A stretch of DNA of 64,000 nucleotides from Psychrobacter sp. NG25 (GCF_015234355.1 NZ_JADGMV010000006.1:1-64000); one strand, 5' to 3'; positions 45,790 through 56,207 are shown, counted from the stretch's first letter. The notes: a model not told the origin generated them from the letters alone. Numbers and translations: made by a program.

Positions 45790-46707
45790 ATGAACCAAAG
45801 AACCATAAAAACTGCGATAGCTATTACAGGTACTGGTCTTCATAGTGGTCAGCCTGTTGACTTAGAATTTCATCCGCAACCGATAAATACAGGTATTGTT
45901 TTCGAGCGCTCTGATATCGAAGGCAGTCAACCAATTCCAGCCAGCGCCTTTTTAGTACAAGACACCATGATGTCATCAAATCTAGTATTCGGTGGTACAC
46001 GAGTAGGTACGGTTGAGCATCTATTGAGTGCGATTGCTGGACTTGGTGTAGATAACCTGTTAATCCGTGTCTCTGCTTCAGAGATTCCTATTATGGATGG
46101 TAGTGCGGCACCTTTTGTTGCATTGCTACTTGATGCAGGGTTTTGTGAACAAGACGCTTTGAAAAAGTTTATTAAGATCATAAGACCAGTACGTGTAAAA
46201 GTCGACGATAAATGGGCAGAGCTGCGCCCGTATGAAGGGTTTGAATTAAATTTCGAAATTGATTTTGATCATCCTGCTATTGATAAGAATTTTCAGCATG
46301 CACAACTGCAGTTTTCAACGCAAAATTTCATTGAGCAGTTGAGCTCAGCACGTACTTTTGGATTTTTACGTGATATTGAGGCATTACGCCAGAATAATTT
46401 GGCGCTAGGTGGTAGCATGGACAATGCTATAGTTATAGATGAAGCCAATATTCTTAACGAAGAAGGCTTACGTTTTAGTGATGAGTTTGTTCGTCATAAA
46501 ATTTTGGATGCGCTAGGTGATTTATATCTGATTGGTTATCCAATTTTAGGTCGTTTTAACGCTTATAAGTCTGGTCATGCATTAAATAACTTGTTAGTAC
46601 GTGAAATACTGTCTGATCATGATAACTTTGAAATTGTAACTTTTGATGACAATGTAACCTGTCCTATCGAGTATCTTCCTCTGAAAGGGATGGCTGTTGA
46701 AGGGTGA
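45790..46707 (+). CDS. lpxC: UDP-3-O-acyl-GlcNAc deacetylase LpxC
   Basis: 305 residues from ATG 45790 (the frame is open to 45745; MNQRTIKTAIAITGTGLHSG is the family start). Zn-dependent first committed step of lipid A synthesis. VGTVEHLLSAIAGLGVDNLLI carries the first His; HKILDALGDLYLIG gives the second His and the Asp; GHALNNLLVREIL holds the catalytic His. Follows ftsZ as in E. coli. Confidence 0.97.
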   Translation: MNQRTIKTAIAITGTGLHSGQPVDLEFHPQPINTGIVFERSDIEGSQPIPASAFLVQDTMMSSNLVFGGTRVGTVEHLLSAIAGLGVDNLLIRVSASEIPIMDGSAAPFVALLLDAGFCEQDALKKFIKIIRPVRVKVDDKWAELRPYEGFELNFEIDFDHPAIDKNFQHAQLQFSTQNFIEQLSSARTFGFLRDIEALRQNNLALGGSMDNAIVIDEANILNEEGLRFSDEFVRHKILDALGDLYLIGYPILGRFNAYKSGHALNNLLVREILSDHDNFEIVTFDDNVTCPIEYLPLKGMAVEG

Positions 46708-47005
46708 AGAGAGGGGTATACACGAAGTATCGAAACATTGACGCAATATTACATAGGTCTACGATAATTACATTCCTATAATATTCTATAATTTAAATAT
46801 AGAGCCATGACTATTTTAATAATTTTTCTTTAGAGTAGAGAATACAAAAGCTGTAGGTAGTTTTCCAATCATCTGTCGGTGATATTCATATTATGAATAG
46901 CGCTGGTAGATGATTTTTTTTGTTGGCATCATTACAAAATCTCAGCGTTGTTGGCCAGTTTTTACGTTTTTATTTACATAACTTTACATGTTAGAGTCAG
47001 GTTTT

Positions 47006-47521
47006 TTAAGAATTTATCAGGCGCAAAAGTGCTTTTTTGAGTTTTTCATCAGTGGTGACATGCTCTGCAGCCTGTGATATAGTCCGCTTTATGTTTTGGC
47101 TAAGGGCCTGATTTTCATTGGCTTTCTGAGGCTTTGACAAGACTGCAGATGATGTTGATGATTGTTTAGATGAATAATTATTAGCCGATTTGCTAGCCAC
47201 CACGACATGGATTTGCTTGAGTTGTTTAAATGTAATGGACTGCTCTGTCAGTACCTGCAAATAAGAACTTTGCAAATACCGTATGTGATTAGCAGCAGTC
47301 ATCGAGCCAACGCTAATAATTAATTGCTCAGAAGTAAAGCCTACGACCCAACAGGTATTGAGGATTTCCTCAGGTAGACAGTCTACCAATAGCTCTTTTA
47401 CCTCATTGGTCGTTTCTATATATAGTCTCATGTTGTCAGCAAGTGTTTGGGGTAGTGCGCTACCAGCAAAAGCTTGATGATCAATAAGTTGGGCAAGCCG
47501 GTTAGGCTGTTTTTTTGACAT
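47006..47521 (-). CDS. dciA: DciA-like (DUF721) helicase-loading protein
   Basis: 171 residues. The middle section LLVDCLPEEILNTCWVVGFTSEQLIISVGSMTAANHIRYLQSSYLQVL is the DUF721 (DciA) domain; DciA loads or assists the DnaB replicative helicase in bacteria without DnaC. The N-terminal half and the Lys/Gln/Ser-rich C-terminus are less conserved. Convergent with lpxC, a common neighbour in gammaproteobacteria. Confidence 0.8.
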   Translation of the reverse strand: MSKKQPNRLAQLIDHQAFAGSALPQTLADNMRLYIETTNEVKELLVDCLPEEILNTCWVVGFTSEQLIISVGSMTAANHIRYLQSSYLQVLTEQSITFKQLKQIHVVVASKSANNYSSKQSSTSSAVLSKPQKANENQALSQNIKRTISQAAEHVTTDEKLKKALLRLINS

Positions 47522-47770
47522 CGTAATGACTCATCTAATAGGTGACAAAATCGATATTCATAACAGACATGCTAAAGCGATATATGGCAAACGATTTACA
47601 TGAGAGTTGACTAAATGAATGCTGATAGCAGCATTAGTCACTACAGAAGAAAGAGCAGGCTGTTGTCATAAGGATTTTATCATGTTTGTTTAATGATAAT
47701 GTCCACTAAATTAATTGATGCTTCGTCAAGGATGACGAGCTGTCTTGCATTAACAATAGGTAGTAAATTT

Positions 47771-48499
47771 ATGAAACAAGCTTTATTAATTTTGTCAGTA
47801 TTGGGAATGGGTATAGCACAGGCAAGTGGTGCTGTCGAAACAACCTTTCAACCAAATAATACCTTGAGTCATACCACCACAAATATCTCTACTTCTGCGA
47901 CCTATGGTTCTAGTCGTAATATCTATAGCACGAACAGTGGTGCTCATGTATATAGTAACGATGAGATCAGCCAAGCCATTGATAATCTAAGCGCACATGC
48001 TAAGCAAAAAGAATATCAGCTTGCCTCGCTAACCAGCCGCCTATCTTATGAGCAGCGTCAGCAGCAAGCAAAATCAATTCCAGATCGTTTTTCTGCTCCT
48101 GCTATTGCAGCAGCAAACGCATCACGCGTCGCTTTGTCTAGAAGCTCTGGCTACTGTGCTCGTTATGTACGTAAAGCTCTACAATCAGCTGGTTACGAAT
48201 TTACGCCGAACCCTTCAGCTTATCAATATGCCTCTCGTGGCACACTAGCTAAAGCAGGCTTTACTAAAATTAGTAATGATATGCAGCCACAAGTTGGCGA
48301 TGTCGTGGTTTATAACCGTACTTCAAGTCGTCCACATGGTCACATTCAGATCTTTGATGGCAATGACTGGGTATCTGATTTCCGTCAAAACAGCATCAGC
48401 CCATATAGTGGCAACTATAGCTATACCACATGGCGCGATTCGCAGTATGTTGATGATGCATCGGACCGTGGTATCTATCTTGCGATGGCTGATAAGTAA
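47771..48499 (+). CDS. Secreted CHAP-domain peptidoglycan amidase
   Basis: 242 residues from ATG 47771. Signal peptide at 1-19 (QALLILSVLGMGIAQASG). After a Ser/Thr/Asn-rich and helical linker, a CHAP domain at about 125-242: SGYCARYVRKALQSAGYEF (catalytic Cys) and DVVVYNRTSSRPHGHIQIFDGNDWVSDF (catalytic His). Probably cleaves peptide crosslinks in the periplasm. Terminated at 48550. Confidence 0.85.
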   Translation: MKQALLILSVLGMGIAQASGAVETTFQPNNTLSHTTTNISTSATYGSSRNIYSTNSGAHVYSNDEISQAIDNLSAHAKQKEYQLASLTSRLSYEQRQQQAKSIPDRFSAPAIAAANASRVALSRSSGYCARYVRKALQSAGYEFTPNPSAYQYASRGTLAKAGFTKISNDMQPQVGDVVVYNRTSSRPHGHIQIFDGNDWVSDFRQNSISPYSGNYSYTTWRDSQYVDDASDRGIYLAMADK

Positions 48500-48549
48500 T
48501 CAGTTAAGTACACGCAATCATCTGCTAAGCAAACCGTTTTCTCTAGACT

Positions 48550-48584
48550 CAGTAATGTTCTTTATGACATTACTGGGTTTTTTT
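48550..48584 (+). terminator. Rho-independent terminator of the CHAP gene
   Basis: CAGTAATGT, 8-nt loop, ACATTACTG, GG and a T-run. Confidence 0.85.
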
Positions 48585-48674
48585 ATATTTTAAACATCAA
48601 GTTTAAGTGAGAGTAACGATTAGAGATTGTTCTATTTATAGTGTTATTCAAGTAATGTTCTGCATGTGATATGG

Positions 48675-49418
48675 CTAAAGCTCAAATCTTGACCAGTACT
48701 GGCGATTATGAAAATCAGGTGGCGAGACATGACTGGTTGCGTAGTATAAAGGCGTCTTGTCCAACCATAAGATAACGCATGGATGTATTTGCTCAATGAT
48801 AGTGCTATTGATAGCATATTTCAGAGGCGAGTCAGACAGCCGAGTTAATGGTATGTTGAAGCTTCGCTCGTAACTATTAGGTTTGAGTTCAGGTTTAATT
48901 AGAGTGTTTGGTTGTCCGAGTAAATCCATGTTTGCGGACGTACTTTGCTGCTTTGGCTTGTTAGTCCACTCAATAGAGGCACGCGTGTGTCCATCGTCTT
49001 GGTATAAAGGTGTCGGCGGTAATGTCGCAGGGTTGCGGTAACTCTCAAATTGATAGAGTGCGTAACGGCCATCTGGGTTGGCATTAACCTCAACGTAAGA
49101 CGTTGTATACTCGGTAACAGTATTAGAGTTAATAGTGCTGCCAGTAACAAAGCACTCAAGGCAGGTCTCTTCCCATAAGTAGTCAGAAAAGCCGACCTGC
49201 TCAGGTTGCCATGTAGGCAAGTCCAATTTATCTGCCAGCATTTGGTTTGGCAAAGTAATGTGGTAAGTCAGCTGTAAACATACCTTAGGGTATTGAACAA
49301 TATGAGCACTTACTTGCACACAGATACGCTTGAGATCATCTACAGTTACGCCAAGTTGTTGTGCATCACTTGCTATCGTTTCGTTTGCTATGCAAAGGTC
49401 AAAGGTTTGATTCATCAT
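48675..49418 (-). CDS. DOMON-like domain protein
   Basis: 247 residues, no signal peptide. FSDYLWEETCLECFV, then YVEVNANPDGRYALYQFESYR and the ending HVSPPDFHNRQYWSRFEL resemble the DOMON-like (type 9 carbohydrate-binding-like) family known mainly from cyanobacteria and proteobacteria. No enzymatic motif is visible. A Gln/Ser-rich insertion sits around 155-175. A 107-bp repeat lies directly upstream of its start. Confidence 0.78.
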   Translation of the reverse strand: MMNQTFDLCIANETIASDAQQLGVTVDDLKRICVQVSAHIVQYPKVCLQLTYHITLPNQMLADKLDLPTWQPEQVGFSDYLWEETCLECFVTGSTINSNTVTEYTTSYVEVNANPDGRYALYQFESYRNPATLPPTPLYQDDGHTRASIEWTNKPKQQSTSANMDLLGQPNTLIKPELKPNSYERSFNIPLTRLSDSPLKYAINSTIIEQIHPCVILWLDKTPLYYATSHVSPPDFHNRQYWSRFEL

Positions 49419-49438
49419 TTTATAAAACTCAAAAATAA

Positions 49439-49545
49439 TATAGTTGATTCAATTTAAAAGAAAGTCAAGGCAACCGAATGCAGAGGTATACGTGATACTT
49501 CAATCGAGGGTAACGCTGTCAATTTTTTATAGAGGATTGACTATA
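49439..49545 (-). repeat. 107-bp miniature repeat, copy E
   Basis: Complete unit. Ends TATAGTTGATTCAATTTAAA and, inward from the other end, TATAGTCAATCCTCTATAAA. Same length as copy C and closest to copy D. The TATAGTCAATCC end is identical to the first 12 bp of the IS630 element at 417. Confidence 0.88.
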
Positions 49546-49614
49546 ATGAGAAAATTATATTGATTGCGTGATTTAGTACTATAAAACAGGCAAATCGATG
49601 AGAGTAGACAATAT

Positions 49615-49646
49615 AAAAGCCGCGAGCAAGTTGCATCGCGGCTTTT
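49615..49646 (-). terminator. Rho-independent terminator of yhbY
   Basis: On the minus strand AAAAGCCGCGA ... TCGCGGCTTTT with a nested GCAA/TTGC hairpin in the loop; little T-run beyond the stem. Confidence 0.7.
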
Positions 49647-49727
49647 AGGCTTTATTGTAAGGATTTAGCTGTGATATAAGATCTTACGGCATGACACTTC
49701 TTAAACTAAATGTGCCATCACAAATTA

Positions 49728-50036
49728 CTATGCGTGACGTGCTAGGTTAGATAGTTTTGGATTGGCATTTGGATTTTTGCGTAGTAATAATGCCATACGA
49801 CCAATAGAATGAACCAAAGACGCATTAGCTGCTTTAGCAAGTTCAGCACCAACGATATCACGCTCTTCTTTCGTGCCAGCAGGCAATTTTACTTTAATGA
49901 GTTCATGATCTGTTAGAGCACGATTGATTTCTTCAGTGATGGTTGGGGTAATACCTTTATTGCCAATCATGACAATCGGTTTTAGTTCGTGGCCAATGCC
50001 TCTTAGGCGTTTGATTGTAGCGTTATCGAGTTCCAT
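49728..50036 (-). CDS. yhbY: YhbY family ribosome-assembly RNA-binding protein
   Basis: 102 residues. KRLRGIGHELKPIVMIGNKGITPTITEEINRALTDHELIKVKL is the CRM (CRS1/YhbY) RNA-binding domain with its GxxG-type loop, used in large-subunit assembly. Divergent from rlmE, an arrangement common in gammaproteobacteria where yhbY, rlmE and ftsH adjoin. Confidence 0.93.
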   Translation of the reverse strand: MELDNATIKRLRGIGHELKPIVMIGNKGITPTITEEINRALTDHELIKVKLPAGTKEERDIVGAELAKAANASLVHSIGRMALLLRKNPNANPKLSNLARHA

Positions 50037-50359
50037 AGAATTCCTAAGTGTTGATAAAAATAAATGATAGTGCTATTGAGAGCAGTTGATGACCATTATA
50101 GATAATCTGTGGTCAACTTGCATGAGATCAGCAGGATTTTGCACGATTTTACGTGATGAAAATGTTAAACTGAATGTTTAGCCACATTATAAACGCTACT
50201 GTCTTATAAAACAGTGTTTTAACCAATAGAATTTGTTCAGTTCAAGACAAGAGAACAAGTTGATGGTCTGATTGAGTCCATCTTTAAAGCATTTTATAAA
50301 CGTAGTGGCTATTTCATTAGTATGTATTAGGGTTTTGCAAAGCAATAGGAGCAGGTATT
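50037..50359. other. Divergent promoter region yhbY / rlmE
   Basis: 323 bp, AT-rich, no feature recognised apart from the ribosome sites at the two ends. Confidence 0.4.
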
Positions 50360-50992
50360 TTGGCCACGCGTATCGAAAATAAAAAATTGTCAAAGAGTAG
50401 TAGCGCTTGGATGAAAGAGCATATTGACGATCACTATGTGCAAAAGGCTCATAAAGATGGCTATCGTGCCCGCGCTGCCTATAAACTATTAGAAATCAAT
50501 GAAAAAACCAACCTGATTAAAAAAGGTATGACGGTTGTAGATTTAGGCAGTGCTCCTGGTAGTTGGTCACAAGTGGCTGGTCAGTTGGTGGGCGAGCAAG
50601 GCATTTTGATTGCCTCTGATATCTTGGCTATGGATACTTTGCCTGATGTTACCTTTATCCAAGGTGATTTTCGTGAAGCAGAGGTGTTTGATAGCATCAT
50701 GGCAGAAGTTGGCGATAGGCAGGTCGATGTGGTGTTATCTGATATGGCGCCCAATACTGCAGGTAATAGCGCGATCGATCAGCCGCGTATGATGTACTTA
50801 TGTGAACTGGCAGTGGATTTTGCTTTGGCAACCTTACCAGAAGGTGGCGCACTTATTATGAAAGTGTTTCAAGGTGAAGGAACACAAGAATTACGCAAGC
50901 AGATGCAGCAGGATTTTAGTAAAATCCGTAGTATCAAACCAGGTGCTTCTAGGCCGCGCTCAAAAGAGATGTTTTGGATAGCAATTAAATAG
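50360..50992 (+). CDS. rlmE: 23S rRNA 2'-O-methyltransferase RlmE
   Basis: 210 residues starting at TTG 50360 with AGGAG 8 bp upstream. Methylates U2552 of 23S rRNA. SAM site VVDLGSAPGSWSQVAGQL; VVLSDMAPNTAGNSAIDQPRMM; catalytic K-D-K residues in the usual blocks. N-terminal SSSAWMKEHIDDHYVQKAHKDGYRARAAYKL binds RNA. ftsH follows after 384 bp. Confidence 0.95.
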   Translation: MATRIENKKLSKSSSAWMKEHIDDHYVQKAHKDGYRARAAYKLLEINEKTNLIKKGMTVVDLGSAPGSWSQVAGQLVGEQGILIASDILAMDTLPDVTFIQGDFREAEVFDSIMAEVGDRQVDVVLSDMAPNTAGNSAIDQPRMMYLCELAVDFALATLPEGGALIMKVFQGEGTQELRKQMQQDFSKIRSIKPGASRPRSKEMFWIAIK

Positions 50993-51376
50993 TTTTAACT
51001 TCGATGAGTTATTGCCATTGTAAGCTGGATATTGTGTCACCATTAAGTATATCTATTAGAATATTAAAAACGTTACAATCGTTGATTGAATAATAGCGAT
51101 ACCTGCTTGAATTATGCAGGTTAGTACCACATATCATGGTATATTAACTTTGTTTTAGGCAAAGTCGTCTGACAATAAGCGCTTGATAAGCTCATCTACG
51201 ATAGATTCATATATCATTGATATTTATAACTTGTTAAACCTGTTTTTAAGACATTTGACATGTATAAGCCCCAATCAGAAAATTCTGACATTGATAGGTT
51301 TATGAAAATGAGCGATACGTTTATAGACGTCACGTGTTTAATAAACACACCAATAAGTAAGGGATGGGAATAACTA
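50993..51376. other. Spacer rlmE to ftsH
   Basis: 384 bp of AT-rich promoter region. No clear heat-shock (sigma-32) consensus could be picked out. Confidence 0.4.
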
Positions 51377-53272
51377 GTGAGCGACATGGTAAAAAATACC
51401 TTATTGTGGCTGGTGGTAATCGGCGTTTTAGTGCTGGTGTTTAGCGGCTTCGATCAATCATCTGAGCCGGATAGCCTTAACTACTCTGAGTTTGTGACCG
51501 CTGTGTCAGAAAACCAAGTAGCCAGTGTTGAAATTGACGGCGAAGAGATCACCGGCGAGAAGAAAAATGGCTCAGCTTTTGAGACCATTAGACCTGCTGT
51601 ATCAGATGACGAGCTGATGCCACTGCTACGTGAAAACCAAGTCGAAGTTCAAGGAACTGCACCAAAGCGCCAAAGCGTATTGATGCAATTATTGATTGCC
51701 AGCTTCCCAATTCTATTGATTATTGGTCTGTTCTTATTCTTCATGCGTAATATGCAAGGCGGCGCAGGCGGAAAAGGCGGCGGCCCTATGAGCTTTGGTA
51801 AATCAAAAGCTAAAATGCTAACCGAAGATCAAATCAACGTCAACTTTGAAGACGTGGCTGGTTGTGAAGAAGCCAAAGAAGAAGTCGTGGAGGTGGTTGA
51901 GTTTTTACGTGCTCCAGATAAATTCACGAAGCTAGGCGCGACCATCCCACGTGGTATCTTGATGGTAGGCCCTCCGGGTACTGGTAAGACGCTACTAGCA
52001 AGAGCCATTGCTGGTGAAGCTAAAGTACCGTTCTTCTCTATCTCAGGTTCTGATTTCGTTGAGATGTTCGTCGGTGTCGGTGCATCACGTGTACGTGATA
52101 TGTTCGAACAAGCGAAGAAAAGTGCTCCATGTATTATCTTTATTGATGAGATTGATGCAGTCGGTCGTCATCGTGGCTCCGGTATGGGCGGTGGTAATGA
52201 TGAACGTGAGCAGACATTGAACCAGCTATTGGTTGAGATGGATGGCTTTGAAGGCAATGAAGGCGTTATCGTTATTGCTGCGACTAACCGTGCTGATGTT
52301 CTTGATAAGGCGCTATTGCGTCCAGGTCGTTTTGACCGTCAAGTACAAGTAGGTTTGCCAGATATCAAAGGCCGTGAGCAAATCTTAAAAGTTCATTTGA
52401 AGAAATTGCCAAACACGATTAGTGTAGACGCAAGTTCTCTTGCTCGCGGTACACCTGGATTCAGTGGTGCACAGCTTGCTAACCTTGTAAACGAAGCCGC
52501 ATTATTTGCAGCACGTCGTAACAAGACCAGCGTCGATATGAATGACTTTGAAGATGCGAAAGACAAGTTATATATGGGTCCAGAACGCAAGTCCATGGTG
52601 ATACGCGAAGAAGAGCGCCGTGCGACTGCCTATCATGAAGCAGGTCATGCGTTAGTAGCTGAACTATTACCGGGTACAGATCCTGTGCATAAAGTCACTA
52701 TTATGCCTCGTGGTTTTGCCCTTGGTGTGACTTGGCAGTTGCCTGAGCACGATCAGACCAGTATGTATAAATCGAAAATGTTGAGCGACATTGCTATTTT
52801 GTTCGGTGGTCGTATCGCCGAAGAAGTGTTTATCAATCAAATGTCGACGGGTGCTTCGAACGACTTTGAACGCGCCACCAAAATGGCACGTGCGATGGTG
52901 ACGAAGTATGGTATGTCTGATGCACTTGGTATCATGGTGTACGAAGATGATGACAACTCACAAGGATACTTCGGCGGTGGTGGTCGTACGATCTCTGAAG
53001 CCACTCAGCAGAAGGTTGATGAAGAAGTACGCCGTATGCTAGAAGAGCAATATGATATCGCTCGTGAATTGATTGAAGCCAATCAAGACAAAATGCATGC
53101 CATGGTTGAGGCTCTCATGAACTGGGAAACTATTGATCGTGACCAACTGCAAGATATCCTAGCAGGTGAAGCGCCGCGTCCACCGAGAGTCTATCAGCAT
53201 AACGAAGTCAATCTGTCAAAGAATGACATTAAAACAACGGGCACAACACCGCCACCATTACCAGCGATGTAG
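51377..53272 (+). CDS. ftsH: Membrane AAA+ protease FtsH
   Basis: 631 residues from GTG 51377. Two transmembrane helices (about 6-24 and 104-124) with a periplasmic domain between; AAA domain with Walker A GPPGTGKT at 198-205, [11 protein letters not shown] and the second region of homology; M41 protease with HEAGH at about 420-424. Degrades membrane and regulatory proteins such as LpxC, also encoded in this window. Palindromic terminator at 53299. Confidence 0.97.
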   Translation: MSDMVKNTLLWLVVIGVLVLVFSGFDQSSEPDSLNYSEFVTAVSENQVASVEIDGEEITGEKKNGSAFETIRPAVSDDELMPLLRENQVEVQGTAPKRQSVLMQLLIASFPILLIIGLFLFFMRNMQGGAGGKGGGPMSFGKSKAKMLTEDQINVNFEDVAGCEEAKEEVVEVVEFLRAPDKFTKLGATIPRGILMVGPPGTGKTLLARAIAGEAKVPFFSISGSDFVEMFVGVGASRVRDMFEQAKKSAPCIIFIDEIDAVGRHRGSGMGGGNDEREQTLNQLLVEMDGFEGNEGVIVIAATNRADVLDKALLRPGRFDRQVQVGLPDIKGREQILKVHLKKLPNTISVDASSLARGTPGFSGAQLANLVNEAALFAARRNKTSVDMNDFEDAKDKLYMGPERKSMVIREEERRATAYHEAGHALVAELLPGTDPVHKVTIMPRGFALGVTWQLPEHDQTSMYKSKMLSDIAILFGGRIAEEVFINQMSTGASNDFERATKMARAMVTKYGMSDALGIMVYEDDDNSQGYFGGGGRTISEATQQKVDEEVRRMLEEQYDIARELIEANQDKMHAMVEALMNWETIDRDQLQDILAGEAPRPPRVYQHNEVNLSKNDIKTTGTTPPPLPAM

Positions 53273-53298
53273 CGTTTGGTTTATAAACTCTCAATAAG

Positions 53299-53325
53299 AA
53301 AGCCCTTTATATAAAGGGCTTTTTT
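53299..53325 (+). terminator. Rho-independent terminator of ftsH
   Basis: AAAGCCCTTTATATAAAGGGCTTT followed by T, a nearly perfect palindrome with a minimal loop. Confidence 0.88.
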
Positions 53326-53428
53326 ATTGTCATTGTTTTATGAAGGATTTAGGGCCGAGTAAGATTTACTGGTATCATGAGCATAGGCAGTAATAATTAA
53401 AATTGTTCTTATGAGAGATAAATAGGTT

Positions 53429-54328
53429 ATGTCATTATTCCAAGCCTTACCTGACTACAAGATATCTAGTCGTGATAAAACTTTAGATTTATCAATACCT
53501 CATATTATGGGTATACTTAATGTCACGCCAGACTCGTTCTCCGATGGTGGGCAGTTTAACGGAGTAGATACGGCCGTTGCTCATTGCCAGAAAATGATTA
53601 ATGAAGGCGCGACTATTATTGATATTGGCGGGGAGTCTACTCGCCCAAATGCAGATGCTGTCGCTACGAGTGATGAGATGCATCGCGTTGTACCTATTGT
53701 TCAAGCCATTAGACAATCTTTTGGCAATGATATTTGGCTGTCTATCGATACCAGTAGTCCAGCAGTTATGGAAGCCGCATTTGAAACCGGTGCTGACATA
53801 TGGAATGACGTACGAGCTCTAAAGCGTGATGGTGCGGCTACAATGGCAGCCAAGCTTGATATACCAGTCATGCTCATGCACATGCGCGGTGAGCCGACGA
53901 CGATGAATGACTTGGCACAGTATGATAATGTAATAGATGATGTGAGTACCGAGCTGGTCGACCGTATTAATGAAGTAATCAATATCGGCGTCAAACGTGA
54001 AAAAATAATTATTGATCCAGGCTTTGGTTTTGCGAAGAACTATGAGCACCACTGTGCACTATTAAGCCAGCTTCAGCGGTTGCAGACACTGGGATTGCCA
54101 ATGATGTTTGGCATTTCACGTAAGCGATTTTTAGCAGAAGTATTGGCTAAAAGTGGCGTTGAAGCAGTGGCTAAAACTCAAGCAATAGAGCGTGATGCAG
54201 CAGGAATGGCAGCAGGTATTTTTGCCTTACAGCAAGGAGCAAGTATTATTCGTACACATAATGTGGTGATGATGCAGCAAGCAGTAGCGCTATGGAGTCA
54301 GTTGTCTGAGTATGACCGTCACCAATAG
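53429..54328 (+). CDS. folP: Dihydropteroate synthase
   Basis: 299 residues. Joins pABA to dihydropterin pyrophosphate in folate synthesis; the sulfonamide target. IMGILNVTPDSFSDGG near the N-terminus, IIDIGGESTRPNA, DTSSPAVMEAAFETGADIWNDV, IIIDPGFGFAKNYEHHCALL and the GISRKRF motif all match. Follows ftsH as in E. coli. Confidence 0.96.
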   Translation: MSLFQALPDYKISSRDKTLDLSIPHIMGILNVTPDSFSDGGQFNGVDTAVAHCQKMINEGATIIDIGGESTRPNADAVATSDEMHRVVPIVQAIRQSFGNDIWLSIDTSSPAVMEAAFETGADIWNDVRALKRDGAATMAAKLDIPVMLMHMRGEPTTMNDLAQYDNVIDDVSTELVDRINEVINIGVKREKIIIDPGFGFAKNYEHHCALLSQLQRLQTLGLPMMFGISRKRFLAEVLAKSGVEAVAKTQAIERDAAGMAAGIFALQQGASIIRTHNVVMMQQAVALWSQLSEYDRHQ

Positions 54329-54458
54329 ACTTTTATACTCGTTTACGCTGTTGTCCAATACTATAAGTGTTTTATGCTTTATTTAAAGAAATAAAAAACG
54401 ATTTTAGAAAAATCTAAATATACCATTAAAAACTATTTAAATTGACGAAGGTAGCTTT

Positions 54459-54737
54459 ATGACCACCACACAACCAGAACCAACCAATGAGCAGCGCCGT
54501 ATTATTTATCAAGCCCGCCGTGGACTCAAAGAGTTAGATTTTTATATTGATCCTTATGTCAAAGAACTATATTTGACCGCGTCACCTGAAGAGCAAAATA
54601 CATTTGCAGAAATGTTGACTCACGAAGACCCTGATTTATTAGATTATTTCACCAATCAAAATCGTCCAGAAAACGAAGAAATATGGGCGCTAGTGAATAA
54701 AATTAAAACATGGCGTCATACCAAAGATTTGGCTTAA
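54459..54737 (+). CDS. sdhE: SDH flavinylation factor SdhE
   Basis: 92 residues. RRIIYQARRGLKELDFYIDPYV carries the conserved R-G-x-x-E motif needed for covalent FAD attachment to succinate dehydrogenase. Helical throughout. The adjoining YgfX-like gene is the usual partner (sdhE-ygfX). Confidence 0.9.
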   Translation: MTTTQPEPTNEQRRIIYQARRGLKELDFYIDPYVKELYLTASPEEQNTFAEMLTHEDPDLLDYFTNQNRPENEEIWALVNKIKTWRHTKDLA

Positions 54738-54765
54738 TGCTTCATATTTACTGTGGCACTCAAAT

Positions 54766-55224
54766 ATGACTGTGGCAACTTCATTACGTATTGATACTGC
54801 TATTCAGCCTGCTAGCTGTTTACGCGTGTTGTTTTATATGAGTTTGACGAGTGCCATGGTTATACTCGCATGGCTAGCTTCTCTAAACGTATGGCAGTAT
54901 GTCATTATCTCAATAGTGGCAGCAGCAGTTACTGGGTATTTGATATTATCACGGCTCGTACTATTGCATATGAGCCAACCACCCCTGAGTCAGCGTGTTG
55001 ATAGAGGTTGGCAGCTAATGATTAGGACGAGTCGCGGTGATGAGCTGTGGCAGGCACAAATGGTCGATGTCCATAATTATCGGTGGGCTATGAGCTTTGA
55101 GTTCGATATTGTAGAACCTTACCAACGCTCTTTATCAATAACAATATTTCGTGATCAAATGAGCGCCGAGCAGTGGCGAGAATTGAATATTTTAGCTAAT
55201 GTGAGCTCTGCTAAGAGGAAGTAA
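54766..55224 (+). CDS. YgfX/CptA-like membrane protein
   Basis: 152 residues. Two close transmembrane helices (about 20-40 and 44-64) with a soluble C-terminal half ending IFRDQMSAEQWRELNILANV, the YgfX pattern. It lies 28 bp after sdhE. In E. coli the pair was described as the CptAB toxin-antitoxin, though SdhE's role is flavinylation; a toxic activity here is unproven. Confidence 0.75.
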   Translation: MTVATSLRIDTAIQPASCLRVLFYMSLTSAMVILAWLASLNVWQYVIISIVAAAVTGYLILSRLVLLHMSQPPLSQRVDRGWQLMIRTSRGDELWQAQMVDVHNYRWAMSFEFDIVEPYQRSLSITIFRDQMSAEQWRELNILANVSSAKRK

Positions 55225-55493
55225 GTGGTTGTTATTTTAACACTTATATTTCAGTACTAGTATTTTAGCCTTTTCAATTTTAGCTTTGCGTTATAAGGTT
55301 AGGGTTAATGAGTGATCACAGCTTATAACAAAACAGCTCTCTCGATAATGAAAGCAATTTCTTATCTTGTAAGAGTAACGTGTTTCGTTCAAGAATGCTC
55401 TACAGTCGTCATATACTATCTAAATATCAGTATGTTGAGACAGAGTAGAGATTCTTTGATAATAAATAATATGATGAAAAAAAGGAGTAGAGT

Positions 55494-56207
55494 ATGAGCT
55501 TGTTAGGGAATTTAGTGAGCCAAGTTGCCCGTAGTGCGATGAATCCAGAAAGTACACAGCGTAGTCCTATCGACCAAAGCGCGAACTCGCGTGGTACTGG
55601 TGGTCTGGGTGATATATTAGGTAGTGTATTGGGTGGAAGCAATCAGGCCAGTGCCAATAATCCACAAAATAATCGTCAGGCTGATAATGGTTTTGGTTTG
55701 GATGATATTCTAGGTGGTCTGACTGGAAGCACTCAAAGCGGTGGTATGAGCTCAGGTGCTGGTGGCTTAGGAGATATCTTAGGCAGTGTATTGGGTGGCA
55801 GTCAAAAGCAAAGTGGCGGCTTTGGTGGAAAAAGCATGCTAATAGCTGCCTTAATGCCAATGGTACTCAGCTGGATCAAGCGTAATGGTGGCTTGAGTGG
55901 CGCACTATCAAAAATTACTGCTATGGGTCATGAAAGCAAAGCGCGCTCTTGGATGAGCAGTCAAGAAACTAACGATAACCTTGATCCTAATGATATCAAT
56001 CGCTTGTTTGATGAAGATGAAATTCAACAAGTAGCTGCGCATACCGGTGCCAATGATGCAGAAGTACGTCAGGGTCTCGCTGAACTACTGCCTGAAGTGA
56101 TGAATCAGTTAACACCAAATGGTAACTTAGATACTGAAAATGAAGCCAATGAAGAGATTGACCAAATCATTAGCAAATTATCTAACCGTCTTGGTAATTT
56201 CAAATAG
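55494..56207 (+). CDS. YidB-like DUF937 protein with internal repeats
   Basis: 237 residues. Gly/Ser/Gln-rich N-terminal half with an exact repeated block GGLGDILGSVLGGS (about 36-49 and 89-102) and a related GFGLDDILGGLTGS between them. The C-terminal half (from about 115: IAALMPMVLSWIKRNGGLSGALSKI ... DINRLFDEDEIQQVAAHTGA) is DUF937/YidB. Function unknown. Strong AAAGGAGTAGAG ribosome site. Confidence 0.85.
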   Translation: MSLLGNLVSQVARSAMNPESTQRSPIDQSANSRGTGGLGDILGSVLGGSNQASANNPQNNRQADNGFGLDDILGGLTGSTQSGGMSSGAGGLGDILGSVLGGSQKQSGGFGGKSMLIAALMPMVLSWIKRNGGLSGALSKITAMGHESKARSWMSSQETNDNLDPNDINRLFDEDEIQQVAAHTGANDAEVRQGLAELLPEVMNQLTPNGNLDTENEANEEIDQIISKLSNRLGNFK

